55,350 nt of DNA from Bacteroidota bacterium (lineage in GTDB: Bacteria; Bacteroidota; Bacteroidia; B-17B0; Aurantibacillaceae): assembly GCA_018267475.1 (NCBI GenBank), contig JAFDYI010000001.1, positions 1 to 55,350 of the forward strand, written 5' to 3'. The notes below the pieces were generated by a model that saw only the letters and a program-made list of their open reading frames with translations, did not search any database and was not told where the DNA came from. Made by a program: the position numbers and the translations under genes. Positions 6,667-15,223 of the stretch are shown one piece after another. Each line of letters opens with the position of its first letter. The stretch's first letter is position 1.

Positions 6667-7773
6667 TTAAAACTCTTTAAAGAAACCTGCTAATTTATTA
6701 GAAGGAGTAACAGAGAATTTATTTAAATAAATTTGCGTTTCGTCCAGTGAATGATGCCTCATTTGTAGCTGTATATTACGAGCATCGGCTCCCGCCTCAA
6801 AAAGTTCGCCCGCTCCGGTGTGTTTAAATAAATAGATACCTTTTTTAATGCCCAGTTCCTTTTGTACGGTATTTTGCCATACTTGGGCAATTCGTGTGGG
6901 CGCTATGGGTCGAGTTCCGGGTGTTAGCTTAAAATTGTTGGAAAAAATATAATCTTCCTTCGGCTTGGTATCATAGCCCATTTGTAGCCATATTTTAGCG
7001 AGCGGGTCGGGTATAATAACCGGTTGCGTTTTTTTGTTTTTGCTTTTGTAAGACGATATAAGCACAAAGCCCCTTTCAATAAAAATATCTTTAAACTGCA
7101 GGCGTACCAGTTCGGCAGGGCGTATAAAGCAATAATACACAAACATAGCGGCCAAATACAATTCCTTATTAGTATGCGGCAAATGCGCCTTTATTTTGGC
7201 TTTTTCTTCGGGGGTATAGGTTTTTATTTCGGCATCGTGTTGGGGCAATTTTTTTATATGCTGAAAGGGGTTAAAAGGCGTGTACTCCCTTTCAATAAGA
7301 GCATTAAACAAGGTACGCAAGCCATTTATGTGGTTGTTGTAGGTTCTTGCTCTTATATTTTCTTGTATGATTAAATAGTCAAAGTATTGCCGGGCTACTA
7401 TAACATTTATTTGTGTAGTGGGCAGGGTATCGTATTTTTTTTCGATAAGCCAATTTATAAATTTTCTAAATACATAGCCGTAGGTGTGCTTGCCTCGTTT
7501 GGTACAGGTTTTGTTTTTAATTTCAATAATAAGGGCTAGGGCGGCTATTATAGTAGGGTGCTTGTTTATGTTTACTAAGGGGTTAAAGCCCGCCATTAGC
7601 TTTACCTCTAATTGCTCGATAATGAGTTTAGCCGCTTTATTCCGTTCTTCTTCGCTTTGAATTTTGGAAGAAAGATATACTACTTTTCTACCCTCTTGGG
7701 TATAGTATTCTACAAACCACCTCTTGGAAAGGTCGCCGTTTCTGTTTTTTAAACAGGGCTTTTTATAATTCAT
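6667..7773 (-). CDS. Tyrosine-type site-specific recombinase (integrase)
   Basis: A 368-residue protein with an N-terminal arm-binding region, a SAM-like core-binding domain (about 73-175) and a catalytic domain (about 186-360). Visible catalytic residues are R218 (FIRPAEL), K243 (beta-hairpin), H341 (RHHSLDETQIY) and the nucleophile Y349. The usual HxxR box reads Y314-L-F-K317-HTGA, so His and Arg are replaced by Tyr and Lys; I associate this variant with some Bacteroidota integrases. It faces away from the tRNA, with its start 117 bases from the tRNA 3' end. That gap holds repeated sites. It should integrate and excise the element at the tRNA gene. Confidence 0.9.
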   Translation of the reverse strand: MNYKKPCLKNRNGDLSKRWFVEYYTQEGRKVVYLSSKIQSEEERNKAAKLIIEQLEVKLMAGFNPLVNINKHPTIIAALALIIEIKNKTCTKRGKHTYGYVFRKFINWLIEKKYDTLPTTQINVIVARQYFDYLIIQENIRARTYNNHINGLRTLFNALIEREYTPFNPFQHIKKLPQHDAEIKTYTPEEKAKIKAHLPHTNKELYLAAMFVYYCFIRPAELVRLQFKDIFIERGFVLISSYKSKNKKTQPVIIPDPLAKIWLQMGYDTKPKEDYIFSNNFKLTPGTRPIAPTRIAQVWQNTVQKELGIKKGIYLFKHTGAGELFEAGADARNIQLQMRHHSLDETQIYLNKFSVTPSNKLAGFFKEF

Positions 7774-7825
7774 TTTTTCGTTCTTATTGTTATACCACTA
7801 ACAAATAAAAATCGTAAAAATGGGT

Positions 7826-7883
7826 TGCTACAAAACTGCTACAAGCTGCTACAAAACGTTGAAGCATTGATGCGGCTTGTAGC
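7826..7883. repeat. Phased TGCTACAA repeats, candidate integrase/excisionase sites
   Basis: TGCTACAA occurs at 7826-7833, 7837-7844 and 7847-7854, with starts 11 and 10 bases apart, about one helical turn. An inverted core, TTGTAGC, lies at 7877-7883 within the palindrome GGCT-TGT-AGCC. The cluster lies between the integrase start and the tRNA 3' end. It fits arm-type binding sites or an integrase promoter operator. Confidence 0.6.
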
Positions 7884-7889
7884 CTTTAG

Positions 7890-7961
<72 letters not shown>

Positions 7962-8014
7962 ATATGTCTAACACGTAGGTGTTAGTGATGTAAAAGAACG
8001 TTTTTTAGCGGGTG

Positions 8015-8045
8015 CAAATATAAACATTCTATTGCTATTCTACAA
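8015..8045 (-). promoter_or_regulatory. Promoter of tRNA-fMet
   Basis: On the minus strand TTG (8043-8045), a 20-base spacer and TATATTTG (8015-8022) match the Bacteroidota consensus exactly. The expected start near 8009 gives a leader of about 47 bases, which contains a 7-bp hairpin CTAACAC/GTGTTAG (7968-7985), possibly a processing element. Confidence 0.7.
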
Positions 8046-8100
8046 AATACTTATTAACAAAAGCAATGGCAGGGTTGCGTTTGGTTAAATATCTCCGTTT

Positions 8101-9309
8101 TTATATGCGTGCTGTTGTTTTATCGGCAGCAGGTGTATATTTTTCGTATAACTGCTTTACATCTTGTACTAAGCGGGTATAATGGTATTTTTTTAATACA
8201 AAATCTTTTCCATAGGAAGCCATTTCTTCTCTGATGTTTGGATTGTTGCAGAGCAGCAATACTTTTTCAAAAAACAGGTTTTCATTAGTTACATCTACTA
8301 AAAAGGCGGCTTGTTGCGATACGGAATTTTCTATGCCACCTACCTTAGTGGTAACAATGGCCTTGCCTGCCGCCTCAGCCTCTATAAGGCTTACCGGAGT
8401 ACCTTCGTTAAAAGAAGTAAGGCACACCACATCGCTGCCTGCCAAAGGAAAGGATACATCTTGTATCCACGATGTAAAAATAACCGTAGCCTTTTTGGGT
8501 TCTTGTAAAAAGTATGAGTAGTCCAAGCCTATATCAACACATTGCTGCATCAAGGTGCTTCGCAAGCTGCCATCGCCCACTATGATGGCTCGTATTTTTT
8601 TTGCACTGTGTTTTTTTGCATGGGCAATGGCTTTTAAAAACAAAGAATGGTTTTTTACAGGTGCTAAGCGCCCAATAATCGCTATACAAATTTCATCTTC
8701 TTCTATAAGATATTGCTTTCTAAAAGCAGTTCTTTTTTCAGTTTGCTTGTCGGTAAATTTAGACAAATCAAAGCCTAAAGGAATAATATGCGTTTTATGA
8801 GGCGGCACTATTTTATATGTTTCACAAAGTTCTTGTTTTTGTTTTTCGCTAATAGCAATAATTGCCGTAGATTTTTTTGCTAAAAAACGTTCTATCTGTT
8901 TGTATATATATGTTTTAAAAACGCCAAAATACGAATGAAACACGTGTCCATGAAAAGTATGAATGATAACAGGAACTTTACAGCTATGAGCTGCCAGGCG
9001 CCCTAATGCACCCGCCTTAGCCGCGTGGGTATGCACGATGTCGGGTTTAAATTCTTTAATTATTTTTTTGATGCGAAAATAGGCTCTTATATCATTAAAA
9101 AAATGCACCGACCTACTCATTTCCTCTAATACTAAAGGTTGTATATTCATTTCGTGAAAAATAAACAAAGAGCTGTCTTCGTCGGCTTCTTTTTCCCCTC
9201 CAATTAAAAGGGTTTCGTATTCAGGTGCCAAATGTTTAGTTAGTAAGGATACGTTATAGGCGGGTCCTCCTATATTAAAACGGTTTATGATGCGTAATAC
9301 TTTAGGCAC
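8101..9309 (-). CDS. Glycosyltransferase family 4 protein
   Basis: A 402-residue GT-B fold enzyme. The N-terminal domain carries RIINRFNIGGPAYNVSLL (acceptor-side loop with GGP) and DIVHTHAAKAGALGRLAA. The C-terminal domain has the nucleotide-sugar site, including AIIGRLAPVKNHSLFLKA and the E-x7-E motif in FNEGTPVSLIEAEAAG. This is the standard GT4 layout and length. It would transfer a sugar from a nucleotide donor during polysaccharide or cell-surface glycan synthesis; the donor cannot be told. Four bases separate it from the DUF1761 gene, so it is probably the last gene of the leftward operon beginning at 12384. Confidence 0.9.
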   Translation of the reverse strand: MPKVLRIINRFNIGGPAYNVSLLTKHLAPEYETLLIGGEKEADEDSSLFIFHEMNIQPLVLEEMSRSVHFFNDIRAYFRIKKIIKEFKPDIVHTHAAKAGALGRLAAHSCKVPVIIHTFHGHVFHSYFGVFKTYIYKQIERFLAKKSTAIIAISEKQKQELCETYKIVPPHKTHIIPLGFDLSKFTDKQTEKRTAFRKQYLIEEDEICIAIIGRLAPVKNHSLFLKAIAHAKKHSAKKIRAIIVGDGSLRSTLMQQCVDIGLDYSYFLQEPKKATVIFTSWIQDVSFPLAGSDVVCLTSFNEGTPVSLIEAEAAGKAIVTTKVGGIENSVSQQAAFLVDVTNENLFFEKVLLLCNNPNIREEMASYGKDFVLKKYHYTRLVQDVKQLYEKYTPAADKTTARI

Positions 9310-9313
9310 AAAA

Positions 9314-9823
9314 TTAATTCCAAGCGCAAATAATACCGCCCATTAAGGCAAAACAAACAATCCAATAGCCGGCGTTAATAGCTATGTATTTTGCACTCTT
9401 GCGCTCAAACATAGCGCTGGTAGCAATAACGGGTAAAGCTATCATAAACCCTGCTAAAATGCCATGCAATACCCCGTGCTTAAAGGTTCTAAAATTCGTT
9501 CCATATTTTTTCATAAAAGCAGCAAAATCAATAGACACTTGCGAGGTAGCGTCTTCAAAATCTTTTGGATGCAGCATCATGCTGGAATAGGCGCCAAATT
9601 GGTGTATGGTGATAAAATTCATAGACATAGCTAACAAAAAGCTAAACACAAACGACAAGCCAAACACTAAAGGGGCATTAAAGTTTTTTTGTAGTACCTC
9701 AGGGTTTGCACCTATAGCCTTCATCCATGCGGCGCCAAACAATTTTTGGTTGTACCAAACAAACCCTAATACCATAGGGATAAAAGCTGCTGCCAACACA
9801 GCCACAAAGTTAATGTGTAACAT
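9314..9823 (-). CDS. DUF1761 family membrane protein
   Basis: The start at 9823 gives MLHINFVAVLAAAFIPMVLGFVWYN, the standard beginning of this family. An upstream Met at 9865 would add 14 unusual residues. The product has 169 residues and four predicted spans: residues about 5-22, 60-80, 125-145 and 150-168. FVWYNQKLFGAAWMKAIG after the first span is typical. The family is of unknown function. A -7 element (9843-9850) lies just upstream, so it may have its own promoter. Confidence 0.8.
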   Translation of the reverse strand: MLHINFVAVLAAAFIPMVLGFVWYNQKLFGAAWMKAIGANPEVLQKNFNAPLVFGLSFVFSFLLAMSMNFITIHQFGAYSSMMLHPKDFEDATSQVSIDFAAFMKKYGTNFRTFKHGVLHGILAGFMIALPVIATSAMFERKSAKYIAINAGYWIVCFALMGGIICAWN

Positions 9824-9842
9824 ATTTCTGTTTTTATTTACA

Positions 9843-9850
9843 CAAAAGTA
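9843..9850 (-). promoter_or_regulatory. Possible internal -7 element before the DUF1761 gene
   Basis: TACTTTTG on the minus strand matches TAnnTTTG and ends 19 bases upstream of the chosen ATG. No TTG lies at the right spacing, so the call is tentative. It supports the shorter start. Confidence 0.35.
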
Positions 9851-9865
9851 CAGAGTTGCTTGCAA

Positions 9866-10498
9866 TTATCCTAACGAAAAAGCAGACTTACATCTTGCAA
9901 GGGTTAAAGGAGTTTGTTGCAACCAATACGAGCTTATGCCTGCTTGTTCGGCTCCCTGCGTGTGTTGTATGCTATCGTCTATAAAAAAACTATGTTCGGC
10001 GGCAATGCCTGCATCTTGCAGTACGTATTGAAAGCAAGACACATTGGGTTTGCGCTGGTGGATGCGGCACGAGTAGTATTGTTTTTCAAACAAATGGTTA
10101 AAAGCAGAGATAGGGCAGGTTTTTTCAATCAATTTTTCAAAAGCTTGTATGTGCGTTTCGTTGGTATTACTTAATAAAAAAAGGCGGTATTCTTTTTTTA
10201 ACTCTATAAGCATTTGAAGAGTATCCCTCTTAAAACCAATCAGCATGGCGTTCCACGCATTTTTCAATTCGTTGATGGATACCTTGGGTATCTGTATTTT
10301 TTCTTGCAGTATTTCAAAAAAAGCAAGCTCTGAAATACGGCCTGTCTCAAAATCATCAAACAAAGAGGTTTGTACTGCTTGCGAGTATAAGGCTCTGAAG
10401 TTGGCGCACCCCAGGTTTACAAAGGCATCTTCCGTGCGCTGGTAGTTAATGTCCAACAAAACACCTCCCAAGTCAAGAATAAGGTTTTTTACATTCAT
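9866..10498 (-). CDS. HAD-family hydrolase (phosphatase, YihX/HAD-IA type)
   Basis: A 210-residue protein. Motif I is LILDLGGVLLDIN, motif II is LLSNTN, motif III includes the Lys in RKPN, and motif IV is FFIDDS. The helical cap lies between motifs I and II (about 20-95), as in HAD subfamily IA. The DLGGVLLD form resembles sugar-phosphate phosphatases such as YihX. Substrate is not determined. Eleven bases separate it from the upstream transporter gene, consistent with one operon. Confidence 0.88.
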   Translation of the reverse strand: MNVKNLILDLGGVLLDINYQRTEDAFVNLGCANFRALYSQAVQTSLFDDFETGRISELAFFEILQEKIQIPKVSINELKNAWNAMLIGFKRDTLQMLIELKKEYRLFLLSNTNETHIQAFEKLIEKTCPISAFNHLFEKQYYSCRIHQRKPNVSCFQYVLQDAGIAAEHSFFIDDSIQHTQGAEQAGISSYWLQQTPLTLARCKSAFSLG

Positions 10499-10509
10499 CG
10501 TTACACTTG

Positions 10510-12384
10510 TTACACGATTACTAAAGGTATAGCAATGCTGTGCCGCACACTATCTAAGGTAGTTCCAAGAATAATGTCTTTAATACCGGTATGGCCGTGC
10601 GCACCCATTACTAGCAGGTCGGCAGCGTGTTTTTGTACTAAAATAGGAATGGTTTTTTTAGGATCTCCGTAACCAATGAGATATTCTGCTTGTATGCCCT
10701 CTTGCTTCAGCTTGCTGATGTATTCTTCAATGATTTCTACGTCTTTTCTGGTTTCAAAATCCTGTGTTTCTTCGCCATATATAATAGCTCCGGGCGTTTC
10801 TACTATGTGTATTAGTTTGTATTTGGCTTGCGTTCCTCCTAATGTTAAGGCATAGTTTAACGCCTTGTTATCGGCTATCGAAAAATCTAAAGCCACAAAA
10901 ATATGCTGTGGTTTTTGCGTGTGTGTAAGTTGAAAGGTGTGAGTGTGGTGTAATGTGAATTTTTTTTGTTCTTGGTTGCGCCTCATTAAAGGGTATAATA
11001 TAGTAAACACAAGAATGATCAGTACCAACAAGCAGCATACGGTGATAGAAAATTTAGCGAAAAAAGAAATACCATCATCATGCACCCAAGCATTAGTTTG
11101 CACAAAAACAAAATACATATTAAGTAAAGTTATAGCCCCTGCTGCTACCCAAGCCGCTGTTTTTTGAAAGCGTGAAACAGAAAATTCGCCCATTAGTTTT
11201 TTGTCTCCCGAAAAAAATATAAGAGGGATGATGGCGAAAGGAAGTTGCAGACTAAGCACAAACTGAGAGAGTACTAATAATTTTCCGGTGGCTTCTTCTC
11301 CCATAAAAACGGCAGTAACAAGAGCCGGTATAATGGCTAACAAGCGTGTAAGCAAGCGCCTAAGCCAAGGGCGAATACGCAACTGCAAATGCCCTTCCAT
11401 AATTATTTGCCCCGCTAAGGTGCCCGTAATAGTGCTGCTCTGCCCTGATGCAATAAGGGCTACGGCAAATAAAATAGGAGCTAAAGAAGTACCTAAAAGA
11501 GGTTGTAAAAATTTGTGAGCATCTTGTATTTCGGCTATCTCATGCAAGCCGTTATTAAAAAAAGTAGCAGCGGCTAAAATTAAAATAGCGGCATTTACAA
11601 ACAGAGCTAAGTTGAGGGCAATAGCCGAATCAATGAAATTAAATTTAATGGCTTTGCGAATGTCAAAAGGAGTTCGCTTAAATTTTCGGGTTTGTACCAA
11701 AGAGCTGTGCAGATATAGATTGTGCGGCATTACCGTAGCACCTAAAATAGCCAAGGCTACATACACCGCCTCGTTTGATTGAAAAGAAGGGATAAGGCCT
11801 TTTGCCATTTCAGAGCCGTTGGGTTTGGCAAAAAAAAGTTCTATTAAAAAAGAAATACCAATAATGGATATTAAGCCGATAATAAAAGCTTCTACTTTTC
11901 TAATTCCTATTTTTAATAAAAACAACAGTATGAGGGTATCAAAAACAGTAAGTGAAACACCCAGCCACAACGGAAAATGAAACAAAAGAGACAAGCCTAT
12001 AGCCATGCCCAACACCTCCGCCAAATCGCAGGCGGCAATGGCTATTTCAGCAAACACATACAAGAAAAAATTGATAATGGGTGGATACATATCGCGTGAG
12101 GCCTGAGCCAAATCTTTACCGGTAACAATACCCAGCCGTGCCGAAAAACTTTGCAGCAGCAAGGCAATAGCATTAGATACCACCAGCACCCACAACAGCG
12201 AATACCCAAACTTGCTGCCGCCTTCTATATCGGTTGCCCAGTTTCCAGGATCCATATACCCTACGCTTATCAAATACGCAGGGCCGGCAAAAGCTAAAAA
12301 TTTTTTGAACGGAGACTTTGCTTGCGTAACATCAACACTTTGATTTACTTCATTAAGTGAGCGATTATGCGAGTGCTTATCCAT
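10510..12384 (-). CDS. Nramp divalent metal transporter fused to a universal stress protein domain
   Basis: A 624-residue fusion. Residues about 25-455 form an Nramp/MntH transporter with eleven or so spans, the DPGNWATDIEGG metal-site motif in the first span and VMPHNLYLHSS in the sixth. The rest (about 488-624) is a UspA domain starting HIFVALDFS and ending with GAHGHTGIKDIILGTTLDSV, the nucleotide-binding signature. It should import Mn2+ or Fe2+ with protons. The Usp domain may sense ATP or stress and gate transport; this is inference. It is the first gene of the leftward operon, and a -7 element sits directly before the ATG. Confidence 0.92.
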   Translation of the reverse strand: MDKHSHNRSLNEVNQSVDVTQAKSPFKKFLAFAGPAYLISVGYMDPGNWATDIEGGSKFGYSLLWVLVVSNAIALLLQSFSARLGIVTGKDLAQASRDMYPPIINFFLYVFAEIAIAACDLAEVLGMAIGLSLLFHFPLWLGVSLTVFDTLILLFLLKIGIRKVEAFIIGLISIIGISFLIELFFAKPNGSEMAKGLIPSFQSNEAVYVALAILGATVMPHNLYLHSSLVQTRKFKRTPFDIRKAIKFNFIDSAIALNLALFVNAAILILAAATFFNNGLHEIAEIQDAHKFLQPLLGTSLAPILFAVALIASGQSSTITGTLAGQIIMEGHLQLRIRPWLRRLLTRLLAIIPALVTAVFMGEEATGKLLVLSQFVLSLQLPFAIIPLIFFSGDKKLMGEFSVSRFQKTAAWVAAGAITLLNMYFVFVQTNAWVHDDGISFFAKFSITVCCLLVLIILVFTILYPLMRRNQEQKKFTLHHTHTFQLTHTQKPQHIFVALDFSIADNKALNYALTLGGTQAKYKLIHIVETPGAIIYGEETQDFETRKDVEIIEEYISKLKQEGIQAEYLIGYGDPKKTIPILVQKHAADLLVMGAHGHTGIKDIILGTTLDSVRHSIAIPLVIV

Positions 12385-12392
12385 TAAAAAGG

Positions 12393-12400
12393 CAAAGGTA
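12393..12400 (-). promoter_or_regulatory. -7 element of the Nramp operon
   Basis: TACCTTTG on the minus strand matches TAnnTTTG. Only eight bases separate it from the ATG, so the transcript would be leaderless or nearly so. No TTG is found at the standard spacing. Confidence 0.45.
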
Positions 12401-12429
12401 CTGATTATTATTTTTTAGATATTAGCGGC

Positions 12430-13485
12430 GTGCAAAAAACCGATTTTATTATTGTAGGGCAAGGAATTGCCGGAAGCGTGCTGGCTATTGAATTAATAAA
12501 GCGAGGCAAAACCGTGTTGGTGCTTGATAAGCCCGGCATGAGCCAATCGTCAAAGGCAGCAGGTGGTATTTTTAATCCCGTCGTTTTTAAACGCTTAACC
12601 GAAAGTTGGATGGCACACAAGGCCCTATCCGTTATGCACGCTTTTTTTGAAGAACTGGAGCGCACAACGAAACAAAAATTGGTTTACAATACTAAAATAG
12701 CCCGCGTTTTTGCGTCGGAGGAAGAAGCGCTTTTTTGGAAGAAAAAAGCAGCCAACGAATTGGCCGATTTTATTAGCCCGGAGATTAAAAAACCGAGTAA
12801 CGAATACGCATTTCTTTCTAATTCCTTTGCTTTTGTACAAGCAGGTGGTTTTGTAGATGTACCTCTTTTTCTTTCGTGTTGCAGAAATTATTTGCAACAA
12901 CAAAATGCCTACCTAGAAACTACTTTTTTGCATAGCGATATACAATTTTATGAACACAACGTTCGGTATCAAAATTATACAGCCACATCGCTTATTTTTT
13001 GCGAAGGGTACTTAGCACAGAACAATCCTTTTTTTAAAGATATAAAATTTAAACCGGCTCAAGGCGAAACGCTTACTTTGTATTGCGAAAAATTAAAAAC
13101 CACAAGCATTTTACAAAAAGATTTTTTTGTGCTTCCTTTACCTCAAGCATCTTATTTTAAAGTAGGCGCTACCTACAACTGGGAACACCTATCGGATACT
13201 ACAACTCTGCAAGCAAAAAAAAACCTTATAGAAAAAATAGACTCGTTGCTTCCATTTCCGTACGAAATAACAGAACAGCAAGCCGGCGTACGCCCCGCCA
13301 CTATAGATAGGCGCCCGGTGATGGGTTTTAGCAGCGCACAACAAAACATTGGTATTTTTAATGGATTTGGCAGCAAAGCCATTATGTTAGCTCCTTACTT
13401 TGCACTCCATTTTTGCGACTATATAGAACAAAAAAACCATTTTTTTTTTGATGTAGATGTAAAGCGTTTTTGTAAGCAGCATTAA
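12430..13485 (+). CDS. FAD-dependent oxidoreductase (DAO family)
   Basis: A 351-residue protein beginning with the dinucleotide-binding motif DFIIVGQGIAGSVLAIEL. The FAD family signatures continue with SSKAAGGIFNPVV, and at the C-terminus with GVRPATIDRRPVMG and NGFGSKAIMLAPYFA. This layout is typical of D-amino-acid/glycine-oxidase-like enzymes and resembles the oxidase half of MnmC. It has no methyltransferase domain. Substrate is unknown. The best start is a GTG at 12430, which puts the Rossmann motif at the N-terminus. It is divergent from the Nramp operon, sharing a 45-base gap. Confidence 0.82.
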   Translation: MQKTDFIIVGQGIAGSVLAIELIKRGKTVLVLDKPGMSQSSKAAGGIFNPVVFKRLTESWMAHKALSVMHAFFEELERTTKQKLVYNTKIARVFASEEEALFWKKKAANELADFISPEIKKPSNEYAFLSNSFAFVQAGGFVDVPLFLSCCRNYLQQQNAYLETTFLHSDIQFYEHNVRYQNYTATSLIFCEGYLAQNNPFFKDIKFKPAQGETLTLYCEKLKTTSILQKDFFVLPLPQASYFKVGATYNWEHLSDTTTLQAKKNLIEKIDSLLPFPYEITEQQAGVRPATIDRRPVMGFSSAQQNIGIFNGFGSKAIMLAPYFALHFCDYIEQKNHFFFDVDVKRFCKQH

Positions 13486-13516
13486 ATATTCTGAAGATAA
13501 TTTAACGACTCCCCTC

Positions 13517-13547
13517 TTGCTTTTAGTAAAAAGTTGCGCTATCTTTG
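13517..13547 (+). promoter_or_regulatory. Orphan consensus promoter
   Basis: TTG (13517-13519), a 20-base spacer and TATCTTTG (13540-13547) match the consensus fully. It points right, yet no rightward gene of normal size follows for 3.8 kb. The predicted start is near 13554. See the candidate transcript at 13554-13642. Confidence 0.6.
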
Positions 13548-13553
13548 CATATA

Positions 13554-13642
13554 ACCAATGTATACTTACCAGATGAAAAACCTTCTACAAAGCCCGTCGC
13601 AGTATATATATTAGAGTTGGTAAGGTAAAAAGCTAAACCGTG
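13554..13642 (+). ncRNA. Candidate small RNA or 18-residue leader-type ORF
   Basis: Directly below the orphan promoter lies ATG 13558 with an 18-codon frame (MYTYQMKNLLQSPSQYIY, stop 13612-13614). A 7-bp inverted repeat, CTTACCA (13565-13571) and TGGTAAG (13618-13624), could close a loop of 46 bases. A longer transcript would be antisense to the 3' end of the leftward gene at 13643. No clear terminator is seen. Either a small RNA or a micropeptide is possible. Confidence 0.3.
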
Positions 13643-14398
13643 TTACGCCTCTTTTTGTTTTTCTATTTCGCGTATTTGCTTTTTGTACTTTTTCTTTTTT
13701 ATCCAGTAAAAATTTACATCGCGCATAATTTGCCGCAGGTCAAGCCACATGCCATAGCCGTAAAAAAAACCATTAAAATTTATTTTACTGTTTTTTTCTA
13801 TGGTAAAACGGTAACCCCCCATACCCCCAAAGCCTACCCATTTAAAAGGTTTTATGGCTACAATAGGGCCTAAGCCTATCACTCCAAAAAGAGCTTTTTT
13901 GTTTAAAAACGTGCGCCCCGTAGAGCTGTTTACCAATTGAATTTCGTATTGCCCTAAGCCGGCTTCTACCTGTACATCAAGTTCAAAGTAGCGCCGGTCA
14001 ATAGCCGTGTATTGATAAAAAGCGGTACCAAATTTTAAATTAAGGGTACGGTTGGCTTCTACTAAATTGTTGTGGTCGTCTATGGCTTTGGTTTTTACCC
14101 GTTGCTTGGTTTTTTCGGTTATCATATACCCTCCAAAGCCTACTACGTGCGCTTCGTTAATCATAAGGCCCAGCTGTAAGCCCTGCACGTTTATAGGGGC
14201 CGAACTGATAAAGGAGTTTCGTTGGTCTCCATTAAAAAAAGGGCGGTATTTTTGAAAGCGGTATATATGGGTACTATCGGCCTGTAGTTTTTGGGTGAGC
14301 GAGTCTATCTTTTTTTTCTGTAAAAGCGAACGGTTTTGAGCCCAAGTTGGGCTAATAGAAAAAGAAAGTATAACGATTAAAAAGCATTTTTTTATCAT
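13643..14398 (-). CDS. Secreted protein of unknown function, paralogue of the upstream gene
   Basis: A 251-residue protein with a signal peptide (about 1-20, ending TWAQ). The N-terminal part has QKKKIDSLTQKLQADSTHIYRF. The core holds DQRNSFISSAPINVQG and many aromatic, alternating segments suggesting a small beta-barrel. The C-terminus has YRFTIEKNSKINFNGFFYGY and ends in a strongly basic stretch (WIKKKKYKKQ). These motifs are shared, in order, with the gene at 14447, so the two arose by tandem duplication. Family not recognised. It is probably envelope-associated. Confidence 0.7.
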   Translation of the reverse strand: MIKKCFLIVILSFSISPTWAQNRSLLQKKKIDSLTQKLQADSTHIYRFQKYRPFFNGDQRNSFISSAPINVQGLQLGLMINEAHVVGFGGYMITEKTKQRVKTKAIDDHNNLVEANRTLNLKFGTAFYQYTAIDRRYFELDVQVEAGLGQYEIQLVNSSTGRTFLNKKALFGVIGLGPIVAIKPFKWVGFGGMGGYRFTIEKNSKINFNGFFYGYGMWLDLRQIMRDVNFYWIKKKKYKKQIREIEKQKEA

Positions 14399-14446
14399 AA
14401 AAACGACCGAGCTGCTTTTTGTTTGATGTCTTATTTTACAAAAGGT

Positions 14447-15184
14447 TTAATTACTTTTGGGTTGGTAAATAAGCTGTACCTGTTTTTTATATTTACGTTT
14501 TTTTATCCAATAGAAATTTACATCGCGGTATATCTGCCCCAAGTTTATCCATACACCATAGCCGTAAAAAAGTCCGTTAAAATTAATTTTCGTGCTTTTT
14601 TCCATAGTAAAGCGGTAGCCGGTCATAGCGGTTACACCAATCCATTTTAAAGGTTTTATGATAATGCTGGGGCCTAAGCCCACGATACCAAAAAGAGCGG
14701 TTTTGTTTAACATGGTTTTATTGGTTGCTTCATCTACAATAAGTATGTTGTATTGCCCCATGCCGGCTTCTATCTGCCAGTGCAGCTCAACGTATTTTCT
14801 ATGCACAATAATATATTGATAAAAGGCATCGGCATATTTAAGGCTAAGCGTACGGTCGGTGGGAATGTGGTTGGTTTTTATATCTACATTTTTTTTTGAT
14901 TTTTGGGTAATAATATAAACCCCTAACCCTGCTATGTGTCTTTTAGCTATTTGTATTCCCATTTGCCAGCCATATACGTTGATAGGGGCCGAGCGAATAA
15001 AGGAGTTGCGTTGGTCTAATTTAAAATAAGGCCTAAACTTTTTATATCGATATAGGTAGGCACTATCGGTTTGTAATTTTTTGGTTAAAGAATCTACTTG
15101 CTGTTTTTGCCAAAGGCTGTCTTTTTGGCTAAAAGCCGTCAAGAGAAAACAAAAGATAAAAAAACATAAAAAAAAAGACTTCAC
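14447..15184 (-). CDS. Secreted protein of unknown function, paralogue of the downstream gene
   Basis: A GTG start at 15184 gives a normal signal peptide (MKSFFLCFFIFCFLLTAFSQ) and 245 residues. The only in-frame ATG, at 15226, would overlap a -7 element at 15224-15231. The protein shares QVDSLTKKLQTDSAYLYR, DQRNSFIRSAPINVYG, YRFTMEKSTKINFNG and DVNFYWIKKRKYKKQ with its neighbour at 13643, 48 bases downstream. It is probably a small outer-membrane or periplasmic beta protein. Function not known. Confidence 0.7.
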   Translation of the reverse strand: MKSFFLCFFIFCFLLTAFSQKDSLWQKQQVDSLTKKLQTDSAYLYRYKKFRPYFKLDQRNSFIRSAPINVYGWQMGIQIAKRHIAGLGVYIITQKSKKNVDIKTNHIPTDRTLSLKYADAFYQYIIVHRKYVELHWQIEAGMGQYNILIVDEATNKTMLNKTALFGIVGLGPSIIIKPLKWIGVTAMTGYRFTMEKSTKINFNGLFYGYGVWINLGQIYRDVNFYWIKKRKYKKQVQLIYQPKSN

Positions 15185-15223
15185 TTTTTCAAAAAATATA
15201 AAATACGATAAATAATGTAGGCT

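Noticed and set aside
9606-10031. 141-codon rightward frame opposite the DUF1761 and HAD genes
   Set aside because: It spans two well-supported leftward genes and their gap; its product has no recognisable features.
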